Below are positions 54,175-62,756 of a stretch of DNA of 64,000 bases, one piece after another. The position numbers and the translations under genes were made by a program. The notes beneath the pieces are model-generated. The model saw only the letters and a list, made by a program, of their open reading frames with translations. It had not been told where the DNA came from and did no database searches. The stretch covers positions 1-64,000 of the forward strand of contig NZ_CANSMR010000022.1 of NCBI RefSeq assembly GCF_947648125.1. Direction: 5' to 3'. The stretch's first letter is position 1. Each line of letters begins with the position of its first letter. Source of the DNA: an uncultured Bradyrhizobium sp. (GTDB taxonomy: Bacteria; Pseudomonadota; Alphaproteobacteria; Rhizobiales; Xanthobacteraceae).

Positions 54175-55704
54175 ATGCTTGGGCGCATCTTCACCGTCGG
54201 CGGCTATACCCTGCTATCGCGGGTCACCGGGTTCGCGCGCGACATCATGCTCGCGGCGATCCTCGGTGCCGGGCCGGTCGCCGACGCCTTCTTCGTGGCG
54301 CTGCGGCTGCCCAATCATTTCCGCGCGATTTTTGCCGAAGGCGCCTTCAATGCCGCCTTCGTACCGGCCTATGCCCATGTCCATGGCGAGCGCGGCGAGG
54401 CGTCGGCGCGGCTGTTCGCCGACCGCATCTTCACGCTGCTGTTCGCCTCGCAGGTGATCCTGCTTGTCTTGGCGATGGCGTTCATGCCGCAGGCGATGAG
54501 CATTCTCGCGCCGGGCTTCACCGAGGACGCAGCGCAGCGCAAGCTCGCGATCGAGCTGACGCGGATCACTTTCCCCTATCTGCTGCTGATCACGCTGGTG
54601 ACGCTCTATGGCGGCATGCTCAACGTGATGCATCGCTTCGCCAGCGCCGCCGCGGCGCCGATCTTCCTCAACCTCGCCATGATGATGACGCTGGCGCTCG
54701 CGGCGTTCTTCCCCAGCGCCGGCCACGCCGCGGCCTGGGGCGTCCTGATCTCGGGTTTCCTGCAGTTCTTCCTGCTCGCCGGCGACCTCGGCCGCCACGG
54801 CGGCCTGCCGCGATTCGCGCCGCTCAAGCTCGACGAGGACGTCCGCGCCTTCTTCCGCGCGCTGGGGCCGGCGACCTTGGGCTCGATGGGCACACAGTTG
54901 GCGCTGTTCGCCGACACCATCATCGCGACCTTCCTCCCTGCCGGTGCGCTGTCAGCGCTGTATTACGCCGACCGTCTCAATCAATTGCCGATCGGCGTGA
55001 TCGGGATCGCGATCGGCACCGTGCTGCTGCCGGAGATGTCGCGGCGCCTGACCGCCGACGATCACACAGGCGCCATGGCCGCGCAGCGCCGCGCCTTCGA
55101 TTTCACGCTGCTGTTCTCGGTGCCGTTCGTGGCGGCGTTCCTGACGGTTGCCGATCCGATCATGCGCGCGATGTTCGCCCGCGGCGCCTTCTCGAAGGCC
55201 GATGCTGCCAGCGCAGGTGCCACGCTTGCGGCCTATGCGGTCGGGCTCATTCCCTTTGTGATGATCCGCAGCGCGGTCGCGACCTTCTACGCCCGCAAGG
55301 ATACCGCAACCCCGGTGAAGGCGGCGCTGACGGGGGTCGCGGTCAACGTCGCGCTGAAGATCGCGCTGGTCGGCACGCTGGCGCAGGTCGGGCTCGCGCT
55401 CGCGACTGCGGTCGGGGCCTGGGTCAATCTGCTGCTGGTGCTGCTGTTCGCGGTGCGCCGCGGCTATCTCGCGTTCGATCGCGCGCTGATCCGCTCGTTC
55501 GGCACTTTCGCGATTTGCGGCCTGCTGCTCGCGCTCGCGCTGTGGCTGACCTCGCATTTCGCCTATGTGTGGTTCGCGCCGATGCAGATCTTTCGCGACG
55601 AGATGATCCTGCTGTTGCTGGTCACGGTCGGCGCCTTCGTCTACGCCTTGCTGATCCTCACGCTGTTCGGCCGCGGCTGGCTATTCGCGCTGCGGCGTGT
55701 ATAG
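54175..55704 (+). CDS. murJ: Lipid II flippase MurJ
   Basis: Integral membrane protein of 509 residues with about fourteen helices. The start LSRVTGFARDIMLAAILGAGPVADAFFVALRLPNHFRAIFAEGAFNAAFVP contains the MurJ core with the functional Arg residues and FRAIFAEGAF. It moves lipid II across the inner membrane for peptidoglycan. As a MOP-superfamily member it resembles Wzx, but the N-terminus is MurJ. A stray ribosome site is weak. It stands alone after the polysaccharide block. Confidence 0.95.
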   Translation: MLGRIFTVGGYTLLSRVTGFARDIMLAAILGAGPVADAFFVALRLPNHFRAIFAEGAFNAAFVPAYAHVHGERGEASARLFADRIFTLLFASQVILLVLAMAFMPQAMSILAPGFTEDAAQRKLAIELTRITFPYLLLITLVTLYGGMLNVMHRFASAAAAPIFLNLAMMMTLALAAFFPSAGHAAAWGVLISGFLQFFLLAGDLGRHGGLPRFAPLKLDEDVRAFFRALGPATLGSMGTQLALFADTIIATFLPAGALSALYYADRLNQLPIGVIGIAIGTVLLPEMSRRLTADDHTGAMAAQRRAFDFTLLFSVPFVAAFLTVADPIMRAMFARGAFSKADAASAGATLAAYAVGLIPFVMIRSAVATFYARKDTATPVKAALTGVAVNVALKIALVGTLAQVGLALATAVGAWVNLLLVLLFAVRRGYLAFDRALIRSFGTFAICGLLLALALWLTSHFAYVWFAPMQIFRDEMILLLLVTVGAFVYALLILTLFGRGWLFALRRV

Positions 55705-55832
55705 TTTTACCTGTCAAATCAAATGCATAGGAGCCGACCGTGGGATAGCGTCGCGTGCGGCGGAAAGCGGTTTGCGCTTCGCTGACAACCACGCCAATAT
55801 GCATGCAAACAACCAAGGCAATTGGAGAGACG

Positions 55833-58142
55833 ATGGCAGCTCCCATCAAGTTCGGCGTCGGACAAAGTGTACGGCGCAAGGAGGATGACGCTCTGATTCG
55901 CGGCAAGGGCCGCTATACCGACGACGTCGCCCCGTCTCCCGCATTGCACGCGCTGATGCTGCGTTCGCCGCATGCGCACGCGACCTACACGATCGATGCC
56001 GGCAAGGCCCGCGGCATGCCCGGCGTGGCGCTGATCCTGACCGCGGCCGATGTCGCCGAGCTCGGCGGCCTGCCGTGCCTGTTCAATCTCGAAACCGATC
56101 CGTTCACCGCACCGCCTTATCCGATCCTCGCCAAGGATGAAGTGCGCCATGTCGGCGACGCGATCGCCTTTGTGGTCGCCGATACCGTCGATCATGCCCG
56201 CGACGCGATCGAGGCCATCGACGTCAAGTGGACGCCGCTGCCGGCGGTGGCCGGCCTCGTCAATGCGGTGAAGAAGGGCGCGCCGCAGGTGTGGCCGGAC
56301 AAGCCCGGCAATCTGCTGTTCGACGTCTCGATCGGCGACAAGGGCGCCGCCGAGGCGGCCTTCGCCAAGGCCCATGCGGTGGCCGAGATCACCATCGTCA
56401 ATCCGCGGGTCATCACCAATTTCATGGAGACGCGCGCCGCGGTCGCTGAATACGACGCCAAGAAGGATCACCTGACGCTGACGATCGGCAGCCAGGGCAG
56501 CCACCGCCTGCGCGAGATCCTCTGCGACATGATCCTGAAGATGCCGAAGGAGAACATGCGGGTGATCTGCCCGGATGTCGGCGGCGGCTTCGGCACCAAG
56601 CTGTTTCCCTATCGTGAATATGCGCTGATTTCGGTCGCAGCGCGCAAGCTCAAGAAGTCCGTCAAATGGACCGCCGAGCGCTCCGACCACTTCATGGGCG
56701 ACGCGCAGGGCCGCGACAACCTCACCACCGCGAAGATGGCGCTCGCCGAGGACGGCAAATTCCTCGGCATGGATGTCGACCTGATGGGCGACATGGGTGC
56801 TTATCTGTCGACCTTTGCCCCCTACATCCCGCATGGCGGCGCCGGCATGTTGCCGGGCCTCTATGACATCAAGGCCTTCCATTGCCGCGTCCGCACCGTG
56901 TTCACCAACACGGTGCCGGTCGATGCCTATCGCGGCGCCGGCCGCCCGGAGGCGGCCTATGTGATCGAGCGGCTCGTGGATGCCGCCGCGCGAAAACTCG
57001 GCATGACGCCGGACGCGATCCGGCGGAAGAATTTCATTCCGCCGAAGTCGCTGCCCTACACGACGGCGACCGGCAAGGTCTACGACTCCGGCGATTTCGT
57101 CGCGCATATGAAGCGCGCGATGGAGATCGCCAACTGGAAGGAGTTTGGCAAGCGCGCCAAGGCGGCCAAGAAGGACGGCCTGGTGCGGGGCATCGGCATG
57201 GCGAGCTATGTCGAGGTCTGCGGCACCATGGGCGAGGAGACCGCCAACGTGGCGCTCGATCCCAACGGCGATATCTCGATCCTGATCGGCACGCAGTCGA
57301 GCGGGCAGGGCCACCAGACCGCTTATGCGCAGATCGTCGCCGAGCAGTTCGGCGTGCCGCCCGAGCGCGTCCATGTGCTGCAGGGCGACACCGACAAGAT
57401 CGCGACCGGTCTCGGCACCGGCGGCTCGGCCTCGATCCCGTCCGGTGGCGTCAGCGTGCAGCGGGCGACGCACGAGCTCGGCAACAAGCTGAAGGAGCTT
57501 GCGGCGCAGGCGCTGGAAGCCGGCGCCGGCGACCTCGAAATCGCCGACGGCCGCGTCCGCATTGCCGGCACCGACCGCTCGGTCGGCTTTGCCGATCTCG
57601 CCAAACGTCCCGGCGGCGATACGTCGAAGATGAACGCGAGCGCGACCTTCGCCAGCGCCGACGGCACCTATCCGAACGGCACGCATCTTGCCGAGGTCGA
57701 GATCGATCCCGCCACCGGCATCATCAAGATCGTCAGCTACGTCATCGTCGACGATTTCGGCGTTACGCTCAATCCGCTGATGCTCGCGGGCCAGGTTCAT
57801 GGCGGGGCGATGCAGGGCATCGGGCAGGCGCTGATGGAGCAGGCGGTGTACAGCCCGACCGACGGTCAGCTCGTCACCGGCACCTTCATGGACTATGCGA
57901 TGCCGCGCGCCGCCGACGGGCCGTCCTTCGTGTTCGAGACCCACAACGTGCCGTGCACGACCAACCCGCTCGGCGTGAAGGGCGCAGGCGAGGCCGGCGC
58001 GATCGGCTCGTGTCCGGCGGTCGTCAACGCGATCGTCGAGGGGCTGCATCGCGAGTTCGGGATCGACCACGTCGACATGCCGGCCACGCCGGAACGGATC
58101 TGGATCGCGATCCGCGAGGCGCAGCGCCGCCATAATCTCTGA
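55833..58142 (+). CDS. Xanthine dehydrogenase family, molybdopterin-binding large subunit (form II CoxL-like)
   Basis: A 769-residue molybdenum hydroxylase large subunit. Motifs: GGGFGTK, the active-site loop AYRGAGRPEA, GQSSGQGHQT-like TQSSGQGHQTAYAQ, and GVKGAGEAGAIGS with the catalytic Glu. The loop AYRGAGR marks the aldehyde-oxidase-like form II, not true CO dehydrogenase, which has a Cys in AYRCSFR. GGAG precedes the ATG at 55833. The FAD (medium) and 2Fe-2S (small) subunit genes are not adjacent; the next genes are cytochromes. A hairpin follows the stop. Substrate: an aldehyde or heterocycle, unknown. Confidence 0.93.
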   Translation: MAAPIKFGVGQSVRRKEDDALIRGKGRYTDDVAPSPALHALMLRSPHAHATYTIDAGKARGMPGVALILTAADVAELGGLPCLFNLETDPFTAPPYPILAKDEVRHVGDAIAFVVADTVDHARDAIEAIDVKWTPLPAVAGLVNAVKKGAPQVWPDKPGNLLFDVSIGDKGAAEAAFAKAHAVAEITIVNPRVITNFMETRAAVAEYDAKKDHLTLTIGSQGSHRLREILCDMILKMPKENMRVICPDVGGGFGTKLFPYREYALISVAARKLKKSVKWTAERSDHFMGDAQGRDNLTTAKMALAEDGKFLGMDVDLMGDMGAYLSTFAPYIPHGGAGMLPGLYDIKAFHCRVRTVFTNTVPVDAYRGAGRPEAAYVIERLVDAAARKLGMTPDAIRRKNFIPPKSLPYTTATGKVYDSGDFVAHMKRAMEIANWKEFGKRAKAAKKDGLVRGIGMASYVEVCGTMGEETANVALDPNGDISILIGTQSSGQGHQTAYAQIVAEQFGVPPERVHVLQGDTDKIATGLGTGGSASIPSGGVSVQRATHELGNKLKELAAQALEAGAGDLEIADGRVRIAGTDRSVGFADLAKRPGGDTSKMNASATFASADGTYPNGTHLAEVEIDPATGIIKIVSYVIVDDFGVTLNPLMLAGQVHGGAMQGIGQALMEQAVYSPTDGQLVTGTFMDYAMPRAADGPSFVFETHNVPCTTNPLGVKGAGEAGAIGSCPAVVNAIVEGLHREFGIDHVDMPATPERIWIAIREAQRRHNL

Positions 58143-58150
58143 TAAATTGT

Positions 58151-58178
58151 CGCAGGCGGAATGAAGATTCCGCCTGCG
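58151..58178 (+). repeat. Perfect 12-pair hairpin after the molybdenum hydroxylase gene
   Basis: CGCAGGCGGAAT, loop GAAG, ATTCCGCCTGCG, then GTGTTTGC. The stem is perfect over twelve pairs and starts eight bases after the stop codon. The T content behind it is low, so it may be a weak terminator or an RNA stabiliser. Confidence 0.75.
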
Positions 58179-58245
58179 GTGTTTGCAAATCAGGCCGGCC
58201 GCGCACCTGCGGACCGGGACAGAGCACGATTGAGGGGTTTTGCCG

Positions 58246-58692
58246 ATGAAGCGGATTGTCGTCGTTGCAGCGATGCTTGCGTTGAGTGCGGGGGCGGTGG
58301 TGGCCGACCAAAATCAGGTCAAGCAGACCCAGGCCCAGATGAAAGAAACCGGCAAGAACGCCGGTGCGCTCGGGGCCATCATCAAGGGCGAGAAGCCCTA
58401 CGACCAGGCAACGGTCGACGCCGCGCTGGCGAAGTTCGAGGACACCGCCAAGAAGCTGCCGACGCTCTTCCCTGATAGCAGCAAGGGTCTCAAGACGGAT
58501 GGCGATTACTCCGCTGGGCCGAAGATCTGGGAAGACAAGGCCGGCTTCGAGCAGCACATCGCGAGCTTTGCCAAATCCGTCGCTGACGCCAAGGGCAAGA
58601 TCAAGGATGTCGACACGCTGAAGGCCGAGCTGACCGTGATCGGCAAGCAGTGCGGCGGCTGTCACGAGACCTATCGCCTCAAGAAGGGCTGA
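58246..58692 (+). CDS. Cytochrome c556 (class II cytochrome c)
   Basis: Periplasmic heme protein of 148 residues. It has a signal peptide (MKRIVVVAAMLALSAGAVVA), a four-helix-bundle composition and a single heme site at the C-terminus, CGGCH at 136-140, as in cytochrome c' and c556. The heme site location and length are standard. GAGGGG is eight bases before the ATG at 58246. It follows the molybdenum hydroxylase gene on the same strand and could accept its electrons; a terminator follows at 58712. Confidence 0.93.
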   Translation: MKRIVVVAAMLALSAGAVVADQNQVKQTQAQMKETGKNAGALGAIIKGEKPYDQATVDAALAKFEDTAKKLPTLFPDSSKGLKTDGDYSAGPKIWEDKAGFEQHIASFAKSVADAKGKIKDVDTLKAELTVIGKQCGGCHETYRLKKG

Positions 58693-58711
58693 TTGCCATT
58701 CGGTCAACGAG

Positions 58712-58746
58712 AAGGGCGGACGCTGTGAGGCGTCCGCCCTTTTTTG
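58712..58746 (+). terminator. Rho-independent terminator after cytochrome c556
   Basis: AAGGGCGGACGC (58712-58723), loop TGTGAG, GCGTCCGCCCTT (58730-58741), continuing into a run of six T. A perfect 12-pair stem; the best terminator in the window. The A-rich left end is weak, so it acts mainly rightward. Confidence 0.93.
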
Positions 58747-58773
58747 TGCCGGCCGTTTCTTGTTGGTGTGCCT

Positions 58774-59196
58774 CTACTTGGTGACCTGGCCGCGGATTTC
58801 GCCGCCCGGGTTGGCCGCGGTGTGAACGTTGACGTAGTACTTGCCGGCGAGGAGATCGGCGGCCTGCGCGTCGGTCAACGTCGCGCTGCCCTCGACCGGG
58901 CTCGACGTCGCGTTCGGGATGGCGACCGCGACACCGGAATTCTTGCCGGCCTCGGCGGGGCCGTGGAAATGCGCGGCGGTCGCAGGGCCCGACAGGCCGG
59001 AATAGGTCAGCTTCCAGCTCAGCTTCTTGGTGGCCGCGTCGTAGTCGATGTCGGCAGTGCCGGTGCCGGCGCTGGTATTCGCAGGCACTTCGGCCTTGCC
59101 GTCCAGCTTGGCGTGCAGCTTCTCGGCAAAGGCCGGACCGGCGAGGGCGATTGCGGCGCCCAATGTCAGCGTGGCAAGCAAGGTCTTGTTTGGCAT
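58774..59196 (-). CDS. CHRD domain protein, exported
   Basis: The 140-residue product has a signal peptide (MPNKTLLATLTLGAAIALAG, cleavage after AFA) and one CHRD domain: LDGKAEVPANTSAGTGTADIDYDAATKKLSWKLTY, then TAAHFHGPAEAGKNSGVAV and YVNVHTAANPGGEIRGQV. The CHRD fold is a beta sandwich first named in chordin; the bacterial versions are periplasmic or extracellular with unknown role. The conserved HFHG and NVHT histidines may bind metal. It is convergent with cytochrome c556 and stands alone. Confidence 0.9.
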   Translation of the reverse strand: MPNKTLLATLTLGAAIALAGPAFAEKLHAKLDGKAEVPANTSAGTGTADIDYDAATKKLSWKLTYSGLSGPATAAHFHGPAEAGKNSGVAVAIPNATSSPVEGSATLTDAQAADLLAGKYYVNVHTAANPGGEIRGQVTK

Positions 59197-59363
59197 GGTT
59201 CTCTCCCCTTTTTGACGTCACAAGATGGTTGCAATCTTCAAACCGCGGCGCTCCGGATTTATTCCCAAAATGATCGTGAGTGCGGCAAATTTGATGCGAG
59301 CTTGTGCGAACGGTTGCCATCATACTGGTTGATGAACTGACGCGACCAATGACGGATCGGTGA

Positions 59364-60293
59364 ATGTTGCGACGAATTCTCCTCCTGGCCGCTTTGGCCG
59401 GCTTGATCGGCTTCGGCGTGTTCTGGTGGCTGACGATCCCCGCGACCGTCGCCGCGAGCGCGCTGCCCGCCTACCAGCCCAACCTGGCCAACGGGCTCAC
59501 AACGTTCAATGCGGGAGGATGTTCCTCCTGCCATGCCGTGCCGAAGCAGGACGACCGCACCCGGCTCGGCGGCGGGCTCGCGATACCGTCGCCGTTCGGT
59601 ACCTTCTATGCGCCGAATATCTCGCCTGATCCGAACGACGGTATCGGCCGCTGGAGTGAGGCTGATTTCGTCACTGCGGTCATGAAGGGCACCTCGCCGT
59701 CGGGGACGCACTATTTTCCGGCGTTTCCCTACACGTCCTATCAGCACGCCAGGGTCAATGACGTCCGCGACCTGTTCGCCTATCTGAAGACCTTGCCGCC
59801 GGTCGCCGGCAAGGTGCGCGACCACGATGTGCCGTTTCCTTTCAACATCAGGCGCAATGTCGGTGTCTGGAAATTCCTGTTCATGGACGGCAAGCCGTTC
59901 GTCGCGGATGCGAGCCGCTCGGCGCATTGGTATCGCGGCGCCTATCTCGTCAACAGCTTCGGCCATTGCGCCGAGTGTCACAGCCCGCGCAATTTCCTCG
60001 GCGGCATCATCAGCTCGCAGCGCTTCGCGGGTGGACCGAATCCGGAGGGCGAAGGCTGGGTACCCAACATCACGCCGCGGGGGATCGCGGACTGGAGCGC
60101 GAAGGACATCGTCTATTTCCTCGAGAGCGGCCAGACGCCGGACGGCGATAGCGCCGGCGGGTCGATGGTGCGCGTGATCCGCAACACCTCGCAGCTCTCG
60201 CCGGCCGATCGCGACGCGATCGCCGAATACATCAAGTCGCTGCCGCCGGTCGAGGGACCGCCGAAACCGGTGAAGAAGGAGAAGGAATCCTGA
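59364..60293 (+). CDS. Membrane-anchored diheme cytochrome c
   Basis: A 309-residue protein with an N-terminal membrane anchor or signal (ILLLAALAGLIGFGVFWWLTI) and two heme sites, CSSCH at 53-57 and CAECH at 202-206. The tract LGGGLAIPSPFGTFYAPNISPDP is typical of cytochrome c subunits of periplasmic alcohol, aldehyde and gluconate dehydrogenases, which usually have three hemes; here I count two. The C-terminus is a Lys/Glu-rich tail. The molybdenum hydroxylase large subunit encoded 1.2 kb away is a possible partner. It is divergent from the CHRD gene. Confidence 0.92.
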   Translation: MLRRILLLAALAGLIGFGVFWWLTIPATVAASALPAYQPNLANGLTTFNAGGCSSCHAVPKQDDRTRLGGGLAIPSPFGTFYAPNISPDPNDGIGRWSEADFVTAVMKGTSPSGTHYFPAFPYTSYQHARVNDVRDLFAYLKTLPPVAGKVRDHDVPFPFNIRRNVGVWKFLFMDGKPFVADASRSAHWYRGAYLVNSFGHCAECHSPRNFLGGIISSQRFAGGPNPEGEGWVPNITPRGIADWSAKDIVYFLESGQTPDGDSAGGSMVRVIRNTSQLSPADRDAIAEYIKSLPPVEGPPKPVKKEKES

Positions 60294-60351
60294 GACCTCG
60301 CATCAAGATGCGCTTCTGCCCGGCCATGACAAAAGTGAGCTCGCAGCGGGT

Positions 60352-60597
60352 CTACTTCGCGCCGAACGCCTTGAAGGTGATGATGGTGAGGGTGTCCTGG
60401 ATGCCCGGGATCACCTGAACCTTCTCGTTGATGAAATGGCCGATGTCGGTGTCGTGGTCGACGTAGAACTTGACCAGCAGATCGTAATTGCCCGCGGTGG
60501 AATAGATCTCGGACGCAATCTCGGCTTCCGCCAGCGCATTGGCGACGGTGTAGGACTGGCCGAGCTTGCATTTGATCTGGACGAAGAAAGGAACCAT
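60352..60597 (-). CDS. Stand-alone Lrp/AsnC ligand-binding (RAM) domain protein
   Basis: An 81-residue protein made only of the RAM domain: VPFFVQIKCKLGQSYTVANALAEAEIASEIYSTAGNYDLLVKFYVD, then IPGIQDTLTIITFKAF. There is no DNA-binding helix. Such stand-alone RAM proteins form oligomers and bind amino acids, and may modulate full-length Lrp regulators. GGAG precedes the ATG at 60597. It is divergent from thiD with about 195 bases between starts. Confidence 0.9.
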   Translation of the reverse strand: MVPFFVQIKCKLGQSYTVANALAEAEIASEIYSTAGNYDLLVKFYVDHDTDIGHFINEKVQVIPGIQDTLTIITFKAFGAK

Positions 60598-60792
60598 CAA
60601 AGTCGTCTCCGGGGATTTCCGCGACTATAGGCCAAAAACGGGCGGCCAAAGCAAGGGGCCAAGGCAAGCCGTCAAGGCAAGGCCAACTCGTGGTAAAGTC
60701 AGGCGAACTTGCTGCCGATGGCCGGCCGGGCTAGGACAGGCCATGATCTCGTTCGTAATGGTCTCATTCGTCGCAACCGCCGGTGCCGCACG

Positions 60793-61590
60793 ATGACGCC
60801 GGTCGCGCTCACCATTGCCGGCTCGGATTCCTCGGGCGGGGCGGGCATCCAGGCCGACCTCAAGAGCTTTGCCGCGCTCGGGGTCTATGGCGCCTCCGCG
60901 ATCACGGCACTGACCGCGCAGAACACCACGGGGGTCAGCGGCATCCATCCGGTGCCCGCGGCGTTCGTCACGGCCCAGATCGATGCGGTGTTCTCCGACC
61001 TCAATGTCGGCGCGGTCAAGATCGGCATGGTGGCGCAGGCCGAGACCATTGCGGCGATTGCCGATGGGCTGCAGCGCTGGGCGCCGCGCCATGTCGTGCT
61101 CGATCCGGTGATGGTCGCAACTTCGGGCGATCGGCTGCTGGCGGCAGAGGCGGTCGATGCGTTGAAGACCATGCTGTTTCCACTGGCCTCGCTGATCACG
61201 CCGAACCTGCCGGAAGCGGCAGCGCTGCTGAACGAGCCGGTCGCTGCGAGCGAGGCCGACGTCGAGCGACAGGGCAGGCAATTGCTGGCGATGGGATGTC
61301 GCGCGGTGCTGGTCAAGGGCGGCCATGGGCATGGCGCCAAGAGCATCGACTATCTGATCGATGGCGCGGGCAGCATCGCGCTCGCGGCGCCACGCATTGC
61401 CACATCGAACACGCACGGCACCGGCTGCTCGCTGTCATCGGCGATCGCGGCAGGGCTCGCGAAGGGCGAAGGCATGGAGACCGCTGTGCGCAACGCCAAG
61501 GCCTGGATCACGGATGCGATTGCAGAAGCCGATCGCTTCGCCGTCGGACACGGCCACGGGCCGGTGCATCACTTCCACAAATATTATTGA
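60793..61590 (+). CDS. thiD: Hydroxymethylpyrimidine/phosphomethylpyrimidine kinase
   Basis: Phosphorylates HMP and HMP-P in thiamine synthesis. The 265-residue ribokinase-fold protein starts [22 protein letters not shown] (substrate and phosphate loop), then [22 protein letters not shown] and the anion hole [18 protein letters not shown] with the catalytic Cys. ATG 60793 is used; the frame extends to 60709. No TPP riboswitch was recognised. It stands alone; other thiamine genes are not in the window. Confidence 0.96.
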   Translation: MTPVALTIAGSDSSGGAGIQADLKSFAALGVYGASAITALTAQNTTGVSGIHPVPAAFVTAQIDAVFSDLNVGAVKIGMVAQAETIAAIADGLQRWAPRHVVLDPVMVATSGDRLLAAEAVDALKTMLFPLASLITPNLPEAAALLNEPVAASEADVERQGRQLLAMGCRAVLVKGGHGHGAKSIDYLIDGAGSIALAAPRIATSNTHGTGCSLSSAIAAGLAKGEGMETAVRNAKAWITDAIAEADRFAVGHGHGPVHHFHKYY

Positions 61591-61943
61591 CGCTCGGTAG
61601 CCCGGGTGAAGTTTGTAGCCCAGCTGCAGCCAAAGGGTCGCGCGAATGCGCGCCCGATGACAGGCTCCGCGAAATCCGGGACCAGTTTATCCGCGGACGT
61701 GGTCCCCGGATTGCGCTTCGCTGCATCCGGGCTACGTATTCAATCGCTTGCTGTTCCGCCGCGATATGCAGGCAACACAACGCCTGTTCCGCACAGCTGC
61801 GTCCACCCATGTCGCCAGATTGTCGCACGCCGCTGTTATCCGCAGGGAAGGGGCGTGCTGCTGATTCTCGTTAACTGTTAGTGAGGCCTTGGGTCGCGGG
61901 GATCGTCATCGCCTTGTCACAGGAAGCTGTTAGGTGCACAGGC
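61591..61943. other. Intergenic region with a palindromic repeat
   Basis: About 350 bases between thiD and the LpxH-like gene. From 61597 to 61735 an inverted repeat is seen (GTAGCCCGG at 61597-61605, CCGGGCTAC at 61727-61735, inner ATCCGGGACC and GGTCCCCGGAT). The frame of the next gene is open back to a GTG at 61881. Nothing else is recognised. Confidence 0.6.
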
Positions 61944-62756
61944 ATGGGAAGTGACTCCTTGAGTGAAGAAAGCCCCGAGCGGCGCTTTCGCACTTTGTTT
62001 ATCTCCGATGTCCATCTCGGAGCCCGCGGTTCGCAAGCCGACCGCCTGCTGGACTTCCTCCGCTCCCACGACGCCGACACGATCTACCTCGTTGGTGATA
62101 TCGTCGACGGCTGGGCGCTGAAGTCGAACTGGTACTGGCCGCAGACCCACAACGATTTCGTGCAGAAGATGCTGCGCAAGGCGCGCAAGGGCGCCAAGGT
62201 GATCTACGTCCCGGGCAACCACGACGAGTTCCTGCGCAAATATTACGGCACGCATTTCGGCGGCATCGACGTGGTGGAGAACACCGTTCACACCGGCGCC
62301 GACGGCAAGCGCTACCTCGTGATCCACGGCGACATCTTCGATCTCGTAGTGCAGAACGCGCGCTGGCTCGCCCATCTCGGCGACAAGGCCTACGACTTCG
62401 CGATCCAGATGAATCGCTTCGTCAACTTCTTCCGCAAGATGTTCGGCGTGCCGTACTGGTCGCTGTCGCAATGGGCCAAGCTGAAGGTCAAGAAGGCGGT
62501 GAACTATATCGGCGCGTTCGAGGCGACACTTGCCGGCGAGGCGCGGCGTCACGGCTGCGACGGCGTGATCTGCGGCCACATCCACTACGCGACGATTCAT
62601 GACGAGCACGGCATCCGCTACATGAATTGCGGCGACTGGGTGGAGAGCTGCACGGCGCTCGCCGAGCACGAGGACGGCCATTTCGAGATCATCACCTGGA
62701 CCGACCCGGTGCGCCGGATCGCGCCAGTTCCGCGAGTGACGGCACGCGCTGCATGA
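61944..62756 (+). CDS. UDP-2,3-diacylglucosamine diphosphatase-like metallophosphoesterase (LpxH-like)
   Basis: A 270-residue calcineurin-type phosphoesterase. Metal motifs appear in order: FISDVHLGARG, LVGDIVDGWAL, VPGNHDEF, VIHGDIFD and CGHIHYATI. This order and the SNWYWPQTHN insert match the LpxH-like group that cleaves UDP-2,3-diacylglucosamine in lipid A synthesis, though some alphaproteobacteria use LpxI for that step, so another diphosphate substrate is possible. ATG 61944 is used; GTG 61881 is in frame. It overlaps the next GT4 gene by four bases (ATGA), a coupled pair. Confidence 0.88.
   Translation: MGSDSLSEESPERRFRTLFISDVHLGARGSQADRLLDFLRSHDADTIYLVGDIVDGWALKSNWYWPQTHNDFVQKMLRKARKGAKVIYVPGNHDEFLRKYYGTHFGGIDVVENTVHTGADGKRYLVIHGDIFDLVVQNARWLAHLGDKAYDFAIQMNRFVNFFRKMFGVPYWSLSQWAKLKVKKAVNYIGAFEATLAGEARRHGCDGVICGHIHYATIHDEHGIRYMNCGDWVESCTALAEHEDGHFEIITWTDPVRRIAPVPRVTARAA

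Noticed and set aside
54175-55704. Wzx O-antigen flippase reading of the MOP-family gene
   Set aside because: The N-terminus and the FRAIFAEGAF tract match MurJ, so the gene is called murJ; Wzx remains missing from the window.
55719-58133. Open minus-strand frame of about 800 codons opposite the molybdenum hydroxylase gene
   Set aside because: Antisense shadow of a gene with clear molybdenum-hydroxylase motifs.
60601-60792. Possible TPP riboswitch before thiD
   Set aside because: No CTGAGA-type core and no matching second stem were found.
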